From: Paludibacteraceae bacterium
GTDB lineage: Bacteria > Bacteroidota > Bacteroidia > Bacteroidales > Paludibacteraceae
Reading direction: 5' to 3'
Length of the DNA: 60,292 nucleotides
NCBI GenBank assembly: GCA_024400125.1
Contig: JAKSNG010000009.1
Span: 1 to 60,292 of the forward strand
The notes beneath the pieces were generated by a model that ran no database searches, had not been told where the DNA came from, and saw only the letters and a list, made by a program, of their open reading frames with translations. Both the position numbers and the translations under genes were made by a program. Shown here piece after piece: positions 45,601 through 51,802 of the stretch; the stretch's first letter is position 1, and every line of letters begins with the position of its first letter.

Positions 45601-46440
45601 GGATCAACTCCGTATATCACGGTTACTAATGACCACGGCGCAACCTATACTCAGGTGATGGCTTCTTCGCTCAATCTGCCTCCATTTACAAGTTACTTTG
45701 TACAAGTGGGCGTTGGAGACGGAACTTCTATTCAGACAGTGGAAGAAAAGTCCTTGAGTTTTGCCGCAGATAAACGTCAAACGGCAGCTCCTTCACCAGC
45801 TCGTCGTATGGCACAGCTGGCAGAAGAAGGTGACGAGTGGCAAGAGCGTCAGCCGGTCTATGTGGGCTTAGTAATGACGGCTTCCAATGGTGAAAAAGAC
45901 GAAACAGCATTAGCCGTTCACGATGACTTCAGCGCTCAATTGTATGAAATGGGTGCAGACTTGATGAAGTGGAAGGGAACGAACTACAAGTATTACAAGA
46001 AACCTGTTCTCTACACAATGGCAGGAACACAAGAACGTTCTTTCAATGCCTTGTCCAGTCACGAAGCCAATCAAATGACGCCTGTCGGATACTTCGCATA
46101 TAGTGTAGGAGAATATACCATCCGTCTGAATGACGTTTATGCGGGCGATTTGGGTAATGTGGAGGAAGTTGTCCTCTATGATGCTCAAACCGGTGTTTAT
46201 ACAGACTTGCTTAATAGTAGTTATACATTCTCTACTTCGGTTAAGAAAGAGGAGAAGAGCAATCGTCTCTTCCTGACGGTTAAAGTATCGGCAAAGACGG
46301 ATATAACAACGGGTATGGAACATCTATCTACGATTAAAGATGGAATATATAAGTTTATAACTCCAGATGGGCAATTACATATTGCGCGCGATGGCGTAAT
46401 ATATGATGCGCAAGGTAGAGTAGAAAATGTTGTAAAATAA
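36694..46440 (+). CDS. Giant secreted M6-type metalloprotease with InlB, FN3, Ig-like and lamin-tail-like domains
   Basis: 3248 residues, among the largest genes expected in such a genome. Signal peptide, then a prodomain nearly identical to the 665-residue paralogue, then the protease domain with H304-EFSH-308 in FCHEFSHVLGLPDYYD. Following modules: five InlB-type repeats (about residues 513-589, 853-926, 929-1006, 1243-1333, 1585-1663; each ends YYAVY/LYAHW-like), fibronectin-III-like domains (about 764-849 and 2198-2283), bacterial Ig-like domains (about 1166-1241 and 1498-1583), a lamin-tail-like domain (about 2286-2570), and a C-terminal module (about 2743-3193) shared with the 24877-30414 protein (GWQLVGNPYFAYD). 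The end, DGQLHIARDGVIYDAQGRVE, matches the short tail found in three other secreted proteins here. The gene follows its paralogue by 54 nt and is probably co-transcribed. No interruption or frameshift seen. Confidence 0.88.
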   Translation: MRNRLFTTVIAFLFSSLFVMLHAVPAYPGWQTKEQPDGTRIELRLVGDEFYHYWVNRAGEQMVKNEEGYWEVESQKSKVESQKSSVESQRRRAQVNESRQKRAAVIRKDVGKGVTTMTKGVIILVNFSDVSFKSANNKTAYVNMLTDDSYAYNSTYPGSAHKYFYEQSNGKYNPTFDVYGPVTLDNPRSYYGQNVNEKGKPDESGDDKQPELMIRDACQKADASIDFSKYDLNNDGEVDFVYVFYAGNGEADSDVTDAVWPHAWELYSSGGISQMCDGKRINLYACSSELNTENKRAGIATFCHEFSHVLGLPDYYDIDYGANYQNGITPMEWTLMDGGSYNGDGYCPPNYSIYDKYYMGWATPTNLHTPQNVTITTGYSDGYQINANGSLAAYNNTNTQYYLENRQLSGWDKALPGHGLLVWKVMFNQTAWNNNGPNDTNGTIRYGVLCADGAHSYNSQYDYWYADDGDTYPGTTSKTSINTSAPFTTYPITNIAEKNGNITFKFMGGETVSYTLTWMADGTQIAQTTSGSTLSVHASPGDCSGTGGKKFMGWTTATSVPSNGEGIVYAKNGDAVTGNTTYYAVYATESSSAPIRKAGAEKGTILWAENFAHFGTNTPSTAGTGTGTTIYNSATISYSQNDNGTKGYNEALAGGTAPELLLKSGKTWTISGIPTGGAEDVTLTYKSNNTKSSVTCSTTGTSVSGSTKSYTITTKDESTITLVFNCTGNTRLDDIVLKVKTAGSGSSATYSNYSLACEDCNLKPVTNLQVNSVTGNSVTLSWTAPTSTSGISKLQIVDASDNSVKVDNVSTSATSTNITGLTECTEYTFKIASVGSCTKYSETITVQPFSGAKTVTFDYNGNGQSNTQVSTSCGATSVTLPTPTAWAHHTCEGWFTAATDGIKVGEVGGSYTPTANITLYAHWTEETQHTATFYNMGEVYGTSQSLYEGESITKPGTNPEACTGYTFLGWAAAEYTGTSAPSYVSFPQTIGTSDVSYYAVYGHGNAASNVYERITAVSQLTNGVSCVLIQYYDDKAINTSAGVTSKTASTTITSPDAAIKWTLEKDGDNYKFKNSSSEYLSVSSTANGTTIGLDETYQTWTIVTDRGGYSNCFNLRVEGKELEYYSGAFKLYTWSSSFKNSYPFYIYIPQSSYSSYTTSPVCKEIDHIAVTTPPTTTTYTEGEVFSPTGMVVAVYYTDGTSATVSDYTYSPMGALTTTDTQITISYGGKETTQTITVNPIPTYAIHWYVNGVSIKDDNQQVNTKLNTLEQPTNPADDALPCSDKFIGWSQTNLGSALGQEAPDDLFTDITKLEDDQLLTEDVSFYAVYATSGGAGAGTSISTFATGDYLMIDTYDGHYYAMSGNGKTVSSVDISAAVNDNGDGTISVNASSSVITDAMLYTIGGNALAATVYNIKNGKNVQGGSSTDFTQQTSNAWTVTAKNGRFAFVYDTRGILYRDGSDFRNYSTSNRGNSGYGTGYLYLVPTTGFEDYVTSCGKSLSINPKTLTAERPFSGTGTLTATANLYTPTSYTWTTSDASVATVSGSGATATVTYHGTGICTITCSAPDGSTPMTATAKVTVPTAYKVTWDVAGSETEEYYLPTENPVMPANPADVCGSKVFVGWTTTVISTEQAEAPTILYTSQSDFTTKAEATYYAVFADEDLSSSMSFELINYDEELTTANYVIDGYDNPTDYALGNNINASGKIEGTEVTDNSGVITLSSGQESLIWTITRDADNYVTFKNKATNQYLNIVENGSYGKLELGALNEPASYYSYTITDNGSKANSWIFKSNNIVGQQLENYQGTFQAYNNQSAKIYIYKQKIGYTNYTTVCGPTIRVESCGYVVSSKDVKIKSGNVAVTGNNLGAASGLSVTRTAGSAAWSATISNGTVTDGETNNAYLNIYYQPSSYQTTESATFEIKDNLNQAMATITVTGISLPQRFVIASKVDDQWYSLPGDLDLYAPYSGVPTQMNNNNNPTAVTRVDMTACYTINALNDPASIDYKSLIVASESVGALCASKSVDERGIRNFANTTVTAQSVSGQWSITTLDGVNFSFTSAGRSALLRYNRSGNMLWGMYASGTEQFRIVPITNETEACVFLREPMELKSTTVSSNSATLRFKVIPNATGYEYSTDNGTSWFDVSSAAVDLSDSHYMTVLISGLTASTQVTIALRAKADGELCSTPEYRTVTITTSDCDDVPTLDGVSASATSAVISWTCEAATATIVFYTDEDCTDEITALKQTGVSSPCTVSGLEKNTTYYYKVLAGGSCASAKGHFTTETPDISIAEWNPNYIDVNLNIEGTPAVVIQQQVTTGSGEDNVADDIFFSKYYEAKANLKLLGIYNGTKDSVSLAGMKIAYIKVAETDNGKSRGDVGWNLDCSKSNSMALDISPLGKIPPRTEYIFYTITDQESSIASCIQDAVGWDKTNWYPTNTSSASVITELGVTTSCPFAGKGENSSIGMPLQFNGTHAVSLWRIMGRDTVLIDLIGQGDATKANGDNIVKAPTGCVQYRGESRCGTELNDDYGWYCPDGIDYATKDSSALSTNRFLLIRKNIVRAGYSTPNQVASMSAAGFDTESAVASNGDNFNTLCTEWEGRAIGRFSDKDEDLVTTCENFGLVSDFNYSNYYTSFQSITDTMEIGTPNPDGTYRIGLEKLDTLSCQPLKIKVFESTSTDMAVLEREFSVPIMIKTNTTTDSHYFDRWFNGSTTITDSVRTEEECKSCDVVILDNYTLTKAEKVPELRNITVYPNAQLKIDGSNTLAANSITFRRQNDAVPSAYLKDNASLTLAATDQVKVNFRMDAKNWYWITLPYTVNIDDVKYAEGTDAIYGVDWLLKYYDGAERAATKTGGWKEVPNHSTLNPGEGYILCLSGDPNNTECMRELTFPMKGYSEEGTKNVSVTNWGEDKKDPADYSHIQNDELTPNHKGWQLVGNPYFAYDAHNNLTGIPIMQGGLNQVDANEGALHTYQRQGSTPYITVTNDHGATYTQVMASSLNLPPFTSYFVQVGVGDGTSIQTVEEKSLSFAADKRQTAAPSPARRMAQLAEEGDEWQERQPVYVGLVMTASNGEKDETALAVHDDFSAQLYEMGADLMKWKGTNYKYYKKPVLYTMAGTQERSFNALSSHEANQMTPVGYFAYSVGEYTIRLNDVYAGDLGNVEEVVLYDAQTGVYTDLLNSSYTFSTSVKKEEKSNRLFLTVKVSAKTDITTGMEHLSTIKDGIYKFITPDGQLHIARDGVIYDAQGRVENVVK
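36910..36958. repeat. In-frame AAAGTCx heptamer tract in the giant M6 gene
   Basis: Seven consecutive units of the pattern (G/A)AAAGTC, the last two slightly changed, coding VESQKSKVESQKSSVESQ. The difference from the paralogue is three units (21 nt), which keeps the reading frame. Confidence 0.85.
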
Positions 46441-46443
46441 TCT

Positions 46444-46452
46444 AAAGGGAGG
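46444..46452 (+). promoter_or_regulatory. Unusually strong Shine-Dalgarno site before the 46461 gene
   Basis: AAAGGGAGG ends 8 nt before the ATG at 46461. Most genes in this window lack a recognisable Shine-Dalgarno site, so this one stands out. Confidence 0.6.
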
Positions 46453-46460
46453 ACAGTATT

Positions 46461-47150
46461 ATGACATATCAAGATAAACAAAAAAGGCGTACGTTCATCC
46501 TTTGGATAATTGGTGCAGCTGTTGTGGTATGGTTTGCGGTAATTGTGTTTATATTACCTAACCTAAAGAATAAGCCGCTGGATGTAACCGTAGATGTACC
46601 ACAGATGTCGGCGGTGCAAACTCCTTCTTCGGACAATATGCCTACCCTGAACTTTCAATCGACCTCTTTTCGTCGTCATCGTGTAGTAGGAATCACACCT
46701 GTCTCTTCGTCGATGCCGACTTATTCCTTTAAGTCGGCTTCGACGGGTAGTTATTCGACTGCGTATAAAGTACATACAACCAGTAGCGCAACCGTGCATT
46801 CTGTCGGCGGCGGAAGTGGCGCAAGAGACATTGGTGGGGCTATCAATAGTTCTGTCACCAACTCATCTCCGCTGGTGACATCGACCTCATCGATACTGTT
46901 GGCATCAGCAGTTCGTCTGCAATCGCGTAACCTCAACGCTGCCAGTACTATGGCGGCTGAAGGAGAGGTCATTCAAGAGAATGGACCTGCCAGACGTATG
47001 GGACATCGTGGTTTCCAACCTGATCCGGATATTCCATTCCCAGATGAGGAGGAAGATATGCCCATCGGAGACATTCCTTGGCTCGTGTTGCTGGGATTGA
47101 TCTCCTTATATATTATCGCGCGTCGCGCTCGCTCGCGCGTGAGTGAATAA
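46461..47150 (+). CDS. Small two-helix membrane protein with Ser/Thr-rich middle
   Basis: 229 residues. An N-terminal hydrophobic helix (residues about 12-32) after a basic start, then a low-complexity Ser/Thr/Val middle (about 40-165), then a C-terminal helix PWLVLLGLISLYIIARRARSR. The Pro-Gly-Asp stretch before it (DMPIGDIPW) and the basic end resemble the C-terminal sorting tails (hydrophobic stretch plus Arg cluster) of some surface proteins, but it could simply be a two-helix protein. It begins 20 nt after the giant protease gene and has a strong Shine-Dalgarno site. Function unknown; a role with the protease is a guess from position. Confidence 0.7.
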   Translation: MTYQDKQKRRTFILWIIGAAVVVWFAVIVFILPNLKNKPLDVTVDVPQMSAVQTPSSDNMPTLNFQSTSFRRHRVVGITPVSSSMPTYSFKSASTGSYSTAYKVHTTSSATVHSVGGGSGARDIGGAINSSVTNSSPLVTSTSSILLASAVRLQSRNLNAASTMAAEGEVIQENGPARRMGHRGFQPDPDIPFPDEEEDMPIGDIPWLVLLGLISLYIIARRARSRVSE

Positions 47151-47166
47151 ACAGTCATAGTTGAGT

Positions 47167-47334
47167 ATGAAGAAATCAGAACTATTATTGATAATAGGCC
47201 TTGTCGTGCTCTTGATAGGTGCCATTATGACATTTACGCCATGGAAAGATTATGCTAACTATGTGCTAATAGCAGGTTTGCTCATCATGGTCGTGCGCGG
47301 CTCCGTTCGTGCACGAGAACGCAAAGATGAGTAA
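47167..47334 (+). CDS. Very small two-helix membrane protein (55 aa)
   Basis: 55 codons from an ATG 16 nt after the previous stop: an N-terminal helix (KKSELLLIIGLVVLLIGA) and a second helix (YVLIAGLLIMVV), ending RGSVRARERKDE, so both ends face the cytoplasm. The reading frame is free of stops and the gene fills the gap before the tyrS promoter, so it is likely a true small membrane protein. Function unknown. Confidence 0.65.
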   Translation: MKKSELLLIIGLVVLLIGAIMTFTPWKDYANYVLIAGLLIMVVRGSVRARERKDE

Positions 47335-47350
47335 CTTTTTTGCGGCATTA

Positions 47351-47382
47351 TTTGCACATATCAAAAAAAAGCAGTACCTTTG
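47351..47382 (+). promoter_or_regulatory. Promoter for tyrS
   Basis: TTTG (47351-47354) and TACCTTTG (47375-47382), 20-nt spacer with an A8 run; the -7 box is followed by CAGCCG. The ATG at 47413 follows by about 30 nt. Confidence 0.8.
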
Positions 47383-47412
47383 CAGCCGTTTTTGAAAATA
47401 CGTACAATAAGG

Positions 47413-48708
47413 ATGAAGAATTTTGTAGAAGAATTGCGTTGGCGTGGCATGTTGCAGGACATTATCCCTGGCACAGAAGACCAACTGAAAAAAGAAGTCA
47501 CTACCGCTTATTTAGGAATTGACCCCACTGCCGATAGTCTGCATATCGGTCACTTGTGTGGTATCATGATGCTGCGGCATTTGCAGCGCTGCGGACATAA
47601 ACCTATTGCCCTCATTGGTGGTGCAACAGGTATGATTGGCGACCCCAGTGGCAAGAGCGCTGAGCGTAACCTCTTGAACGAGGAGACACTCAATCACAAC
47701 GTGGCATGTATCAAAGAGCAGTTAGAGCACTTCCTCGATTTTAATTCCAAGGAAGCAAATGCTGCCGAACTCGTGAATAACTACGAATGGATGAAGGACT
47801 ATACCTTTATCGATTTCGCTCGTAATATCGGCAAACTCATTACCGTCAATTACATGATGGCAAAAGATTCTGTCAAGAAACGCTTTAATGGCGAATTTAA
47901 CTGCGGTATGTCGTTTACTGAGTTTACATATCAACTGCTGCAAGGCTATGACTTCTACTACCTCAATACTCACAAGAATTGTAAGATGCAGATGGGCGGT
48001 TCTGACCAATGGGGCAATATCACCACTGGTATGGAACTGATTCGCCGTATCACAGGTAACGAAGCATACGCGCTCACTTGTCCTCTGATTACTAAAGCAG
48101 ACGGAAAGAAATTTGGCAAGACTGAGCAAGGAAATATCTGGCTGAGCAAACGTTACACAAGTCCATATCGTTTCTATCAGTTCTGGCTAAATGTCAGCGA
48201 TGATGATGCTAAACGCTATATCAAAATCTTTACTTCTTTGGACAAAGACGAGATAGATGCATTGATTGCGGAGCACGACCAAGCGCCACATCTGCGTCTT
48301 CTCCAAAAACGCTTAGCGCAGGAGGTTACGGTCATGGTGCATTCTGAGGAAGACTATCAAGCAGCTGTAGAGGCAAGTAACATCCTCTTTGGTAATGCCA
48401 CTGCTGATGCGCTCCGTCGGCTGGATGAGGAGACGTTCCTGCAGGTCTTTGATGGCGTAGAGACGTACGAAGTAAGCCGTGCAGAGTTAGAAGTTGGTAT
48501 CCCTCCACTGGATCTGTTGGCAGAGAAATCGGCTATCTTCCCTTCTAAAGGCGAAGCACGTAAGATGATTCAAGCAAACGGCTTTTCTATGAATAAGGAG
48601 AAACTGACCGACCCTCAAACGCCTATCACGTGCGCGTCCTTACTCAACGATAAGTATATCCTCTTCCAAAAAGGAAAGAAAAATTACTATATCATCGTCG
48701 CAAAATAA
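47413..48708 (+). CDS. tyrS: Tyrosyl-tRNA synthetase
   Basis: 431 residues from the ATG at 47413, after the promoter; an in-frame start 11 codons upstream falls inside the promoter. HIGH motif H44-IGH-47 in [10 protein letters not shown], the second signature K233-FGKT, and a C-terminal S4-like domain ([25 protein letters not shown]). It attaches Tyr to tRNA-Tyr. It is followed directly by the tRNA-Gln gene with its own promoter. Confidence 0.95.
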   Translation: MKNFVEELRWRGMLQDIIPGTEDQLKKEVTTAYLGIDPTADSLHIGHLCGIMMLRHLQRCGHKPIALIGGATGMIGDPSGKSAERNLLNEETLNHNVACIKEQLEHFLDFNSKEANAAELVNNYEWMKDYTFIDFARNIGKLITVNYMMAKDSVKKRFNGEFNCGMSFTEFTYQLLQGYDFYYLNTHKNCKMQMGGSDQWGNITTGMELIRRITGNEAYALTCPLITKADGKKFGKTEQGNIWLSKRYTSPYRFYQFWLNVSDDDAKRYIKIFTSLDKDEIDALIAEHDQAPHLRLLQKRLAQEVTVMVHSEEDYQAAVEASNILFGNATADALRRLDEETFLQVFDGVETYEVSRAELEVGIPPLDLLAEKSAIFPSKGEARKMIQANGFSMNKEKLTDPQTPITCASLLNDKYILFQKGKKNYYIIVAK

Positions 48709-48769
48709 GCCGCTTTTGCTCTCTTGGAACTACAAAATAATAAAAATTTCACTTTTTTTGCAAAAATAT

Positions 48770-48800
48770 TTTGTCAGTTCAAAAAAAAGTAGTACTTTTG
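48770..48800 (+). promoter_or_regulatory. Promoter for tRNA-Gln
   Basis: TTTG (48770-48773) and TACTTTTG (48793-48800), 19-nt spacer with an A8 run. The tRNA begins about 30 nt downstream. Confidence 0.75.
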
Positions 48801-48831
48801 CATGCTTTTTCGGTGAAAATGCCGAATGTGG

Positions 48832-48902
48832 TGCCTAATCGTATATCGGTAGTACATCAGATTTTGGTTCTGAGGGGCGAGGTTCGACTCCTCGTTAGGC
48901 AA
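48832..48902 (+). tRNA. tRNA-Gln (anticodon UUG)
   Basis: 71 nt. Acceptor stem TGCCTAA/TTAGGCA, small D-arm, anticodon stem TCAGA/TCTGA around the loop TTTTGGT with anticodon TTG, four-base variable loop, T-arm CGAGG/CCTCG with loop TTCGACT, discriminator A. The CCA end is not encoded, so it is added by the CCA enzyme. Terminator follows at 48909. Confidence 0.95.
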
Positions 48903-48908
48903 CAAAAG

Positions 48909-48930
48909 AGTCTCGCAAGAGACTTTTTTT
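48909..48930 (+). terminator. Terminator after tRNA-Gln
   Basis: Stem AGTCTC/GAGACT (48909-48914 with 48919-48924), GCAA tetraloop, then seven T. It should end the tRNA transcript and lies 50 nt before the L25 gene. Confidence 0.85.
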
Positions 48931-48978
48931 AACAAGAGTAATGATAAGTAGGGCTTTGCCCGAATAAAGTAACACAAA

Positions 48979-49554
48979 ATGAAAACATTTGAATTAGTAG
49001 GAACTCCTCGTTCGGAGTTCGGCAAAAAGGCTAACAAAGCCATTCGTAAAGAAAATCTCGTTCCTTGCAATCTCTATGGTCTTGGCGAGAACATCACCTT
49101 CTCTGTTCAATTAGAAGACGTTCGTAAACTCATCTACACTCCTGACACAATGGTTGTAGCACTCACTATCGGTGACGTGAAGAAAACCGCTGTTATTAAA
49201 GAGCTCCAATTCCATCCTCTTTCTGACGCTTTACTCCATATCGATTTCTTGGAGATTAATGATAAGAAACCTGTTACCGTTGAGATCCCTGTTCAGTTGG
49301 TTGGTCACGCTGAAGGTGTGAAAGCCGGTGGTAAACTGAGCCTCGAGATGAAGAAACTCAAAGTGAACGGTATCTATACTAACTTCCCAGACCGTATGGT
49401 GGTGGATGTTACCGAGTTAGGTCTTGGTAAGCGTCTGTTGGTTAGCGACCTCCATTACGAGGGGCTCCAACTCATGAACGTGAAAGATGCATGTGTGGCA
49501 CAAGTGAAAGTGACACGTAATAGTGCTGCTGAAGCAGAAGCTGCTGCTGAATAA
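48979..49554 (+). CDS. rplY: Ribosomal protein L25 (Ctc form)
   Basis: 191 residues, the longer CTC-type L25 with an N-terminal 5S-rRNA-binding domain (GTPRSEFGKKANKAIRKE, VPCNLYG) and a C-terminal beta domain (residues about 95-180), ending in an Ala/Glu tail. It binds 5S rRNA in the large subunit. Next to pth (8 nt), the usual rplY-pth pair. Confidence 0.95.
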   Translation: MKTFELVGTPRSEFGKKANKAIRKENLVPCNLYGLGENITFSVQLEDVRKLIYTPDTMVVALTIGDVKKTAVIKELQFHPLSDALLHIDFLEINDKKPVTVEIPVQLVGHAEGVKAGGKLSLEMKKLKVNGIYTNFPDRMVVDVTELGLGKRLLVSDLHYEGLQLMNVKDACVAQVKVTRNSAAEAEAAAE

Positions 49555-49562
49555 ATGTTCTT

Positions 49563-50126
49563 ATGAAATACCTGATTGTCGGTCTTGGTAACATCGGCGA
49601 CGAGTACCAAAACACCCGACACAACATAGGATTCAAGATGTTGGACGCTTTTGCTGAGGCGTCCAACATTGCTTTTGAAGACAAACGCTATGGCTTTGTC
49701 GGCAAGGGGCGTATCAAAAATGCTGAAGTGGTACTCCTCAAACCCTCTACGTTTATGAACCTCAGCGGGAACGCGGTGCGCTATTGGATGAATGAGGAGA
49801 AGATTCCATTAGAGAATCTCTTGGTGCTGGTGGACGACTTGAACTTGCCGTTTGGTGCTATTCGTATTCGCAAACAGGGTTCTAATGGCGGTCATAATGG
49901 TTTAGGACATATCCAGCAAGTGTTGTGTACCGAGAACTACGCACGTGTGCGCTTTGGTATAGGTAATGAGTATGTACGTGGGACACAGATTAACTTCGTC
50001 TTGGGTGAATGGACACCAGATGAGCAGGCTGCTATGCCTGAGCGATTGGAGATTGTCAAGCAAATCATCCCGTCCTTCTGCCTGCAAGGAATAGACCGCA
50101 CCATGAACTTATACAATGGGAAGTAG
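49563..50126 (+). CDS. pth: Peptidyl-tRNA hydrolase
   Basis: 187 residues. Conserved N10 (GLGN), H20 in NTRHNIGF, D in VLVDDLNLPFG, and SNGGHNGL. It frees tRNA from stalled peptidyl-tRNA. It overlaps the next gene by 11 nt. Confidence 0.96.
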   Translation: MKYLIVGLGNIGDEYQNTRHNIGFKMLDAFAEASNIAFEDKRYGFVGKGRIKNAEVVLLKPSTFMNLSGNAVRYWMNEEKIPLENLLVLVDDLNLPFGAIRIRKQGSNGGHNGLGHIQQVLCTENYARVRFGIGNEYVRGTQINFVLGEWTPDEQAAMPERLEIVKQIIPSFCLQGIDRTMNLYNGK

Positions 50127-50532
50127 AATAGATAAATATCTCTTTGCCATGCGTATCTATAAGACGCGCTCTATTGCAGCCGATGCCTGCAAGAAAGGAC
50201 GTGTCACCATGAATGGCGTTGAACTCAAGTCCTCTCGCTTGGTGGAGATAGGCAACAAGTTCTCCGTTCGCAAAGGCCCTGTCACCTATACCTACGAGAT
50301 TTTGCGACTAAGTGAGAATCGTTTAGGTGCCAAACTTGTGCCCGAGTATATGCGAGACATCACTTCTAAAGACCAATTGGAGATATTAGAATTAGCCAGA
50401 CTGGCAGGGCAGTCCGGTCGTGATCGTGGTACAGGACGCCCCACCAAAAAAGATCGCCGAGACTTGGAACAGTTTATTTCGGACGACTGGGATACTGATT
50501 TAGATGATTTAGACTATGAAATCGAAGATTGA
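50116..50532 (+). CDS. S4-domain RNA-binding protein (Hsp15-like)
   Basis: 138 residues. Residues 1-60 are an S4 RNA-binding domain (RIDKYLFAMRIYKTRSIAADACKKG; VTMNGVELKSS), as in Hsp15, which binds free 50S subunits carrying nascent chains. The C-terminus is very acidic (DDWDTDLDDLDYEIED). Overlaps pth and the next gene, so it is part of one translation-linked operon. Confidence 0.88.
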   Translation: MGSRIDKYLFAMRIYKTRSIAADACKKGRVTMNGVELKSSRLVEIGNKFSVRKGPVTYTYEILRLSENRLGAKLVPEYMRDITSKDQLEILELARLAGQSGRDRGTGRPTKKDRRDLEQFISDDWDTDLDDLDYEIED

Positions 50533-50974
50533 TAATATTGCAGAGTATATCCTCTATTTATGGCAAATGGAGGACTATTTACGTGCTTTTCCGGAGCAAG
50601 CCAATGCCAATACTGAACTCATGGAATTGCTGGATATGATGCATGCAGAAGGCATCGTCCAAGGGGGGCATTTGCAGTTGGCACAAAATGCGTTGAGCGA
50701 ATTGGAAGATTTGCATGACGAATTGCTGAATACAGAGGCTCCTTATCGTGCCGTGATGCTTCATCTGCAGCCTTCGTTGGTCTTACTTAAGGCGAAGACC
50801 GACCGCCCCACTATGTCTGATGTGGAGGCTTGTTTGGTGCTGCTCTATCAAGTCATGCTATTGCGTCTGCAGAAGAAAGAGATTACTCCTGAGACCCAAA
50901 CCGTCGTCAATGATGCCACGCAGTTGCTGCGTTTCTTGAGTAAGACGTATTATGACAATCGCCAAACGGTTTGA
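50516..50974 (+). CDS. DUF4924 family protein
   Basis: 152 residues, all-helical in appearance: IDNIAEYILYLWQMEDYLRAF at the start matches the Bacteroidota DUF4924 family as I recall it. No known function. Its start overlaps the S4 gene and its end overlaps the endonuclease III gene by 23 nt. Confidence 0.82.
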   Translation: MKSKIDNIAEYILYLWQMEDYLRAFPEQANANTELMELLDMMHAEGIVQGGHLQLAQNALSELEDLHDELLNTEAPYRAVMLHLQPSLVLLKAKTDRPTMSDVEACLVLLYQVMLLRLQKKEITPETQTVVNDATQLLRFLSKTYYDNRQTV

Positions 50975-51593
50975 GTACATATTAACTTGGTTTGCTCAAA
51001 ACGCACCATCGGCAGAGTCCGAACTGCATTTCCGTAATCCGTTCGAGTTGTTGGTAGCCGTGATGCTTTCTGCACAATGTACGGATAAGCGAGTAAACAT
51101 GGTGACCCCCTCTCTTTTTGCCCAATTCCCTACTTCAGAGGCTATGTCAAAGGCGTCTGTAGAACAGGTGTTATCGCTTATTCATTCGGTCAGTTATCCC
51201 AATGCTAAAGCGGCTCATTTAGTGGCGATGGCGCAGCGTTTGGTGGACGTGTACAACGGCAATGTGCCAGACAATATAGAGGACTTGCAGACGCTTCCTG
51301 GTGTAGGACGTAAAACCGCTAATGTGGTGTGTGCTGTCATCTGGAATCAGCCCACAATGGCAGTCGATACACATATCTTCCGAGTATCCGAACGATTAGG
51401 GTTAACCACCCATAGCAAGTCTCCTCGTCAAACGGAAAATCAGTTGGTGAAATATATCCCCGCTGAACTTATTCCAAAAGCCCATCACTGGCTGTTGTTA
51501 CACGGCAGATATGTATGCCAAGCGCGCACTCCACATTGTGGCCGTTGTGGCTTGCAAGCATATTGCCGTTACTATTCTTCGCAAAATAAATAA
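50952..51593 (+). CDS. nth: Endonuclease III
   Basis: 213 residues. Helix-hairpin-helix LPGVGRKTANVV, catalytic Lys just after it and Asp in AVDTHIFRVSERL, and the iron-sulfur motif C-x6-C-x2-C-x5-C (CQARTPHCGRCGLQAYC). It removes oxidised pyrimidines in base-excision repair. It overlaps DUF4924 and is the last gene of the run; the next gene is on the opposite strand 5 nt away. Confidence 0.95.
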   Translation: MTIAKRFEYILTWFAQNAPSAESELHFRNPFELLVAVMLSAQCTDKRVNMVTPSLFAQFPTSEAMSKASVEQVLSLIHSVSYPNAKAAHLVAMAQRLVDVYNGNVPDNIEDLQTLPGVGRKTANVVCAVIWNQPTMAVDTHIFRVSERLGLTTHSKSPRQTENQLVKYIPAELIPKAHHWLLLHGRYVCQARTPHCGRCGLQAYCRYYSSQNK

Positions 51594-51598
51594 TTCCC

Positions 51599-51802
51599 CT
51601 AATCGAATAATGTCGGGGTGTCGAGATCGAAGCGCTTGAGTATATTGCGCATCAAGGTCTCACGTATCAGTTTACTGCGATTTTTCACGGTGTAGTGGTC
51701 GCAGTATTTATTTAATGCACGCATCTCGCTGTCGTTAAGCATAATGTTTACGCGATGTGTGCGTTTCTGCTTGGGTCTATTATTTGGTGTAGGAGTTGCC
51801 AT
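51599..51802 (-). CDS. Small ribbon-helix-helix-like protein
   Basis: 67 residues. HRVNIMLNDSEMRALNKYCDHY followed by SKLIRETLMRNIL fits a strand then two helices, as in RHH/CopG-like DNA-binding proteins; the Asn/Pro/Lys start is disordered. Its ATG shares a base with the stop of the outer-membrane gene upstream (51802), so the two are coupled. It could regulate that gene or be a toxin-antitoxin antitoxin without a toxin nearby; the first is simpler. Confidence 0.7.
   Translation of the reverse strand: MATPTPNNRPKQKRTHRVNIMLNDSEMRALNKYCDHYTVKNRSKLIRETLMRNILKRFDLDTPTLFD

Noticed and set aside
51599..51802. Antitoxin of a toxin-antitoxin pair
   Set aside because: The neighbour is an outer-membrane barrel protein and no toxin-like gene lies near, so an RHH-like regulator is the safer description.
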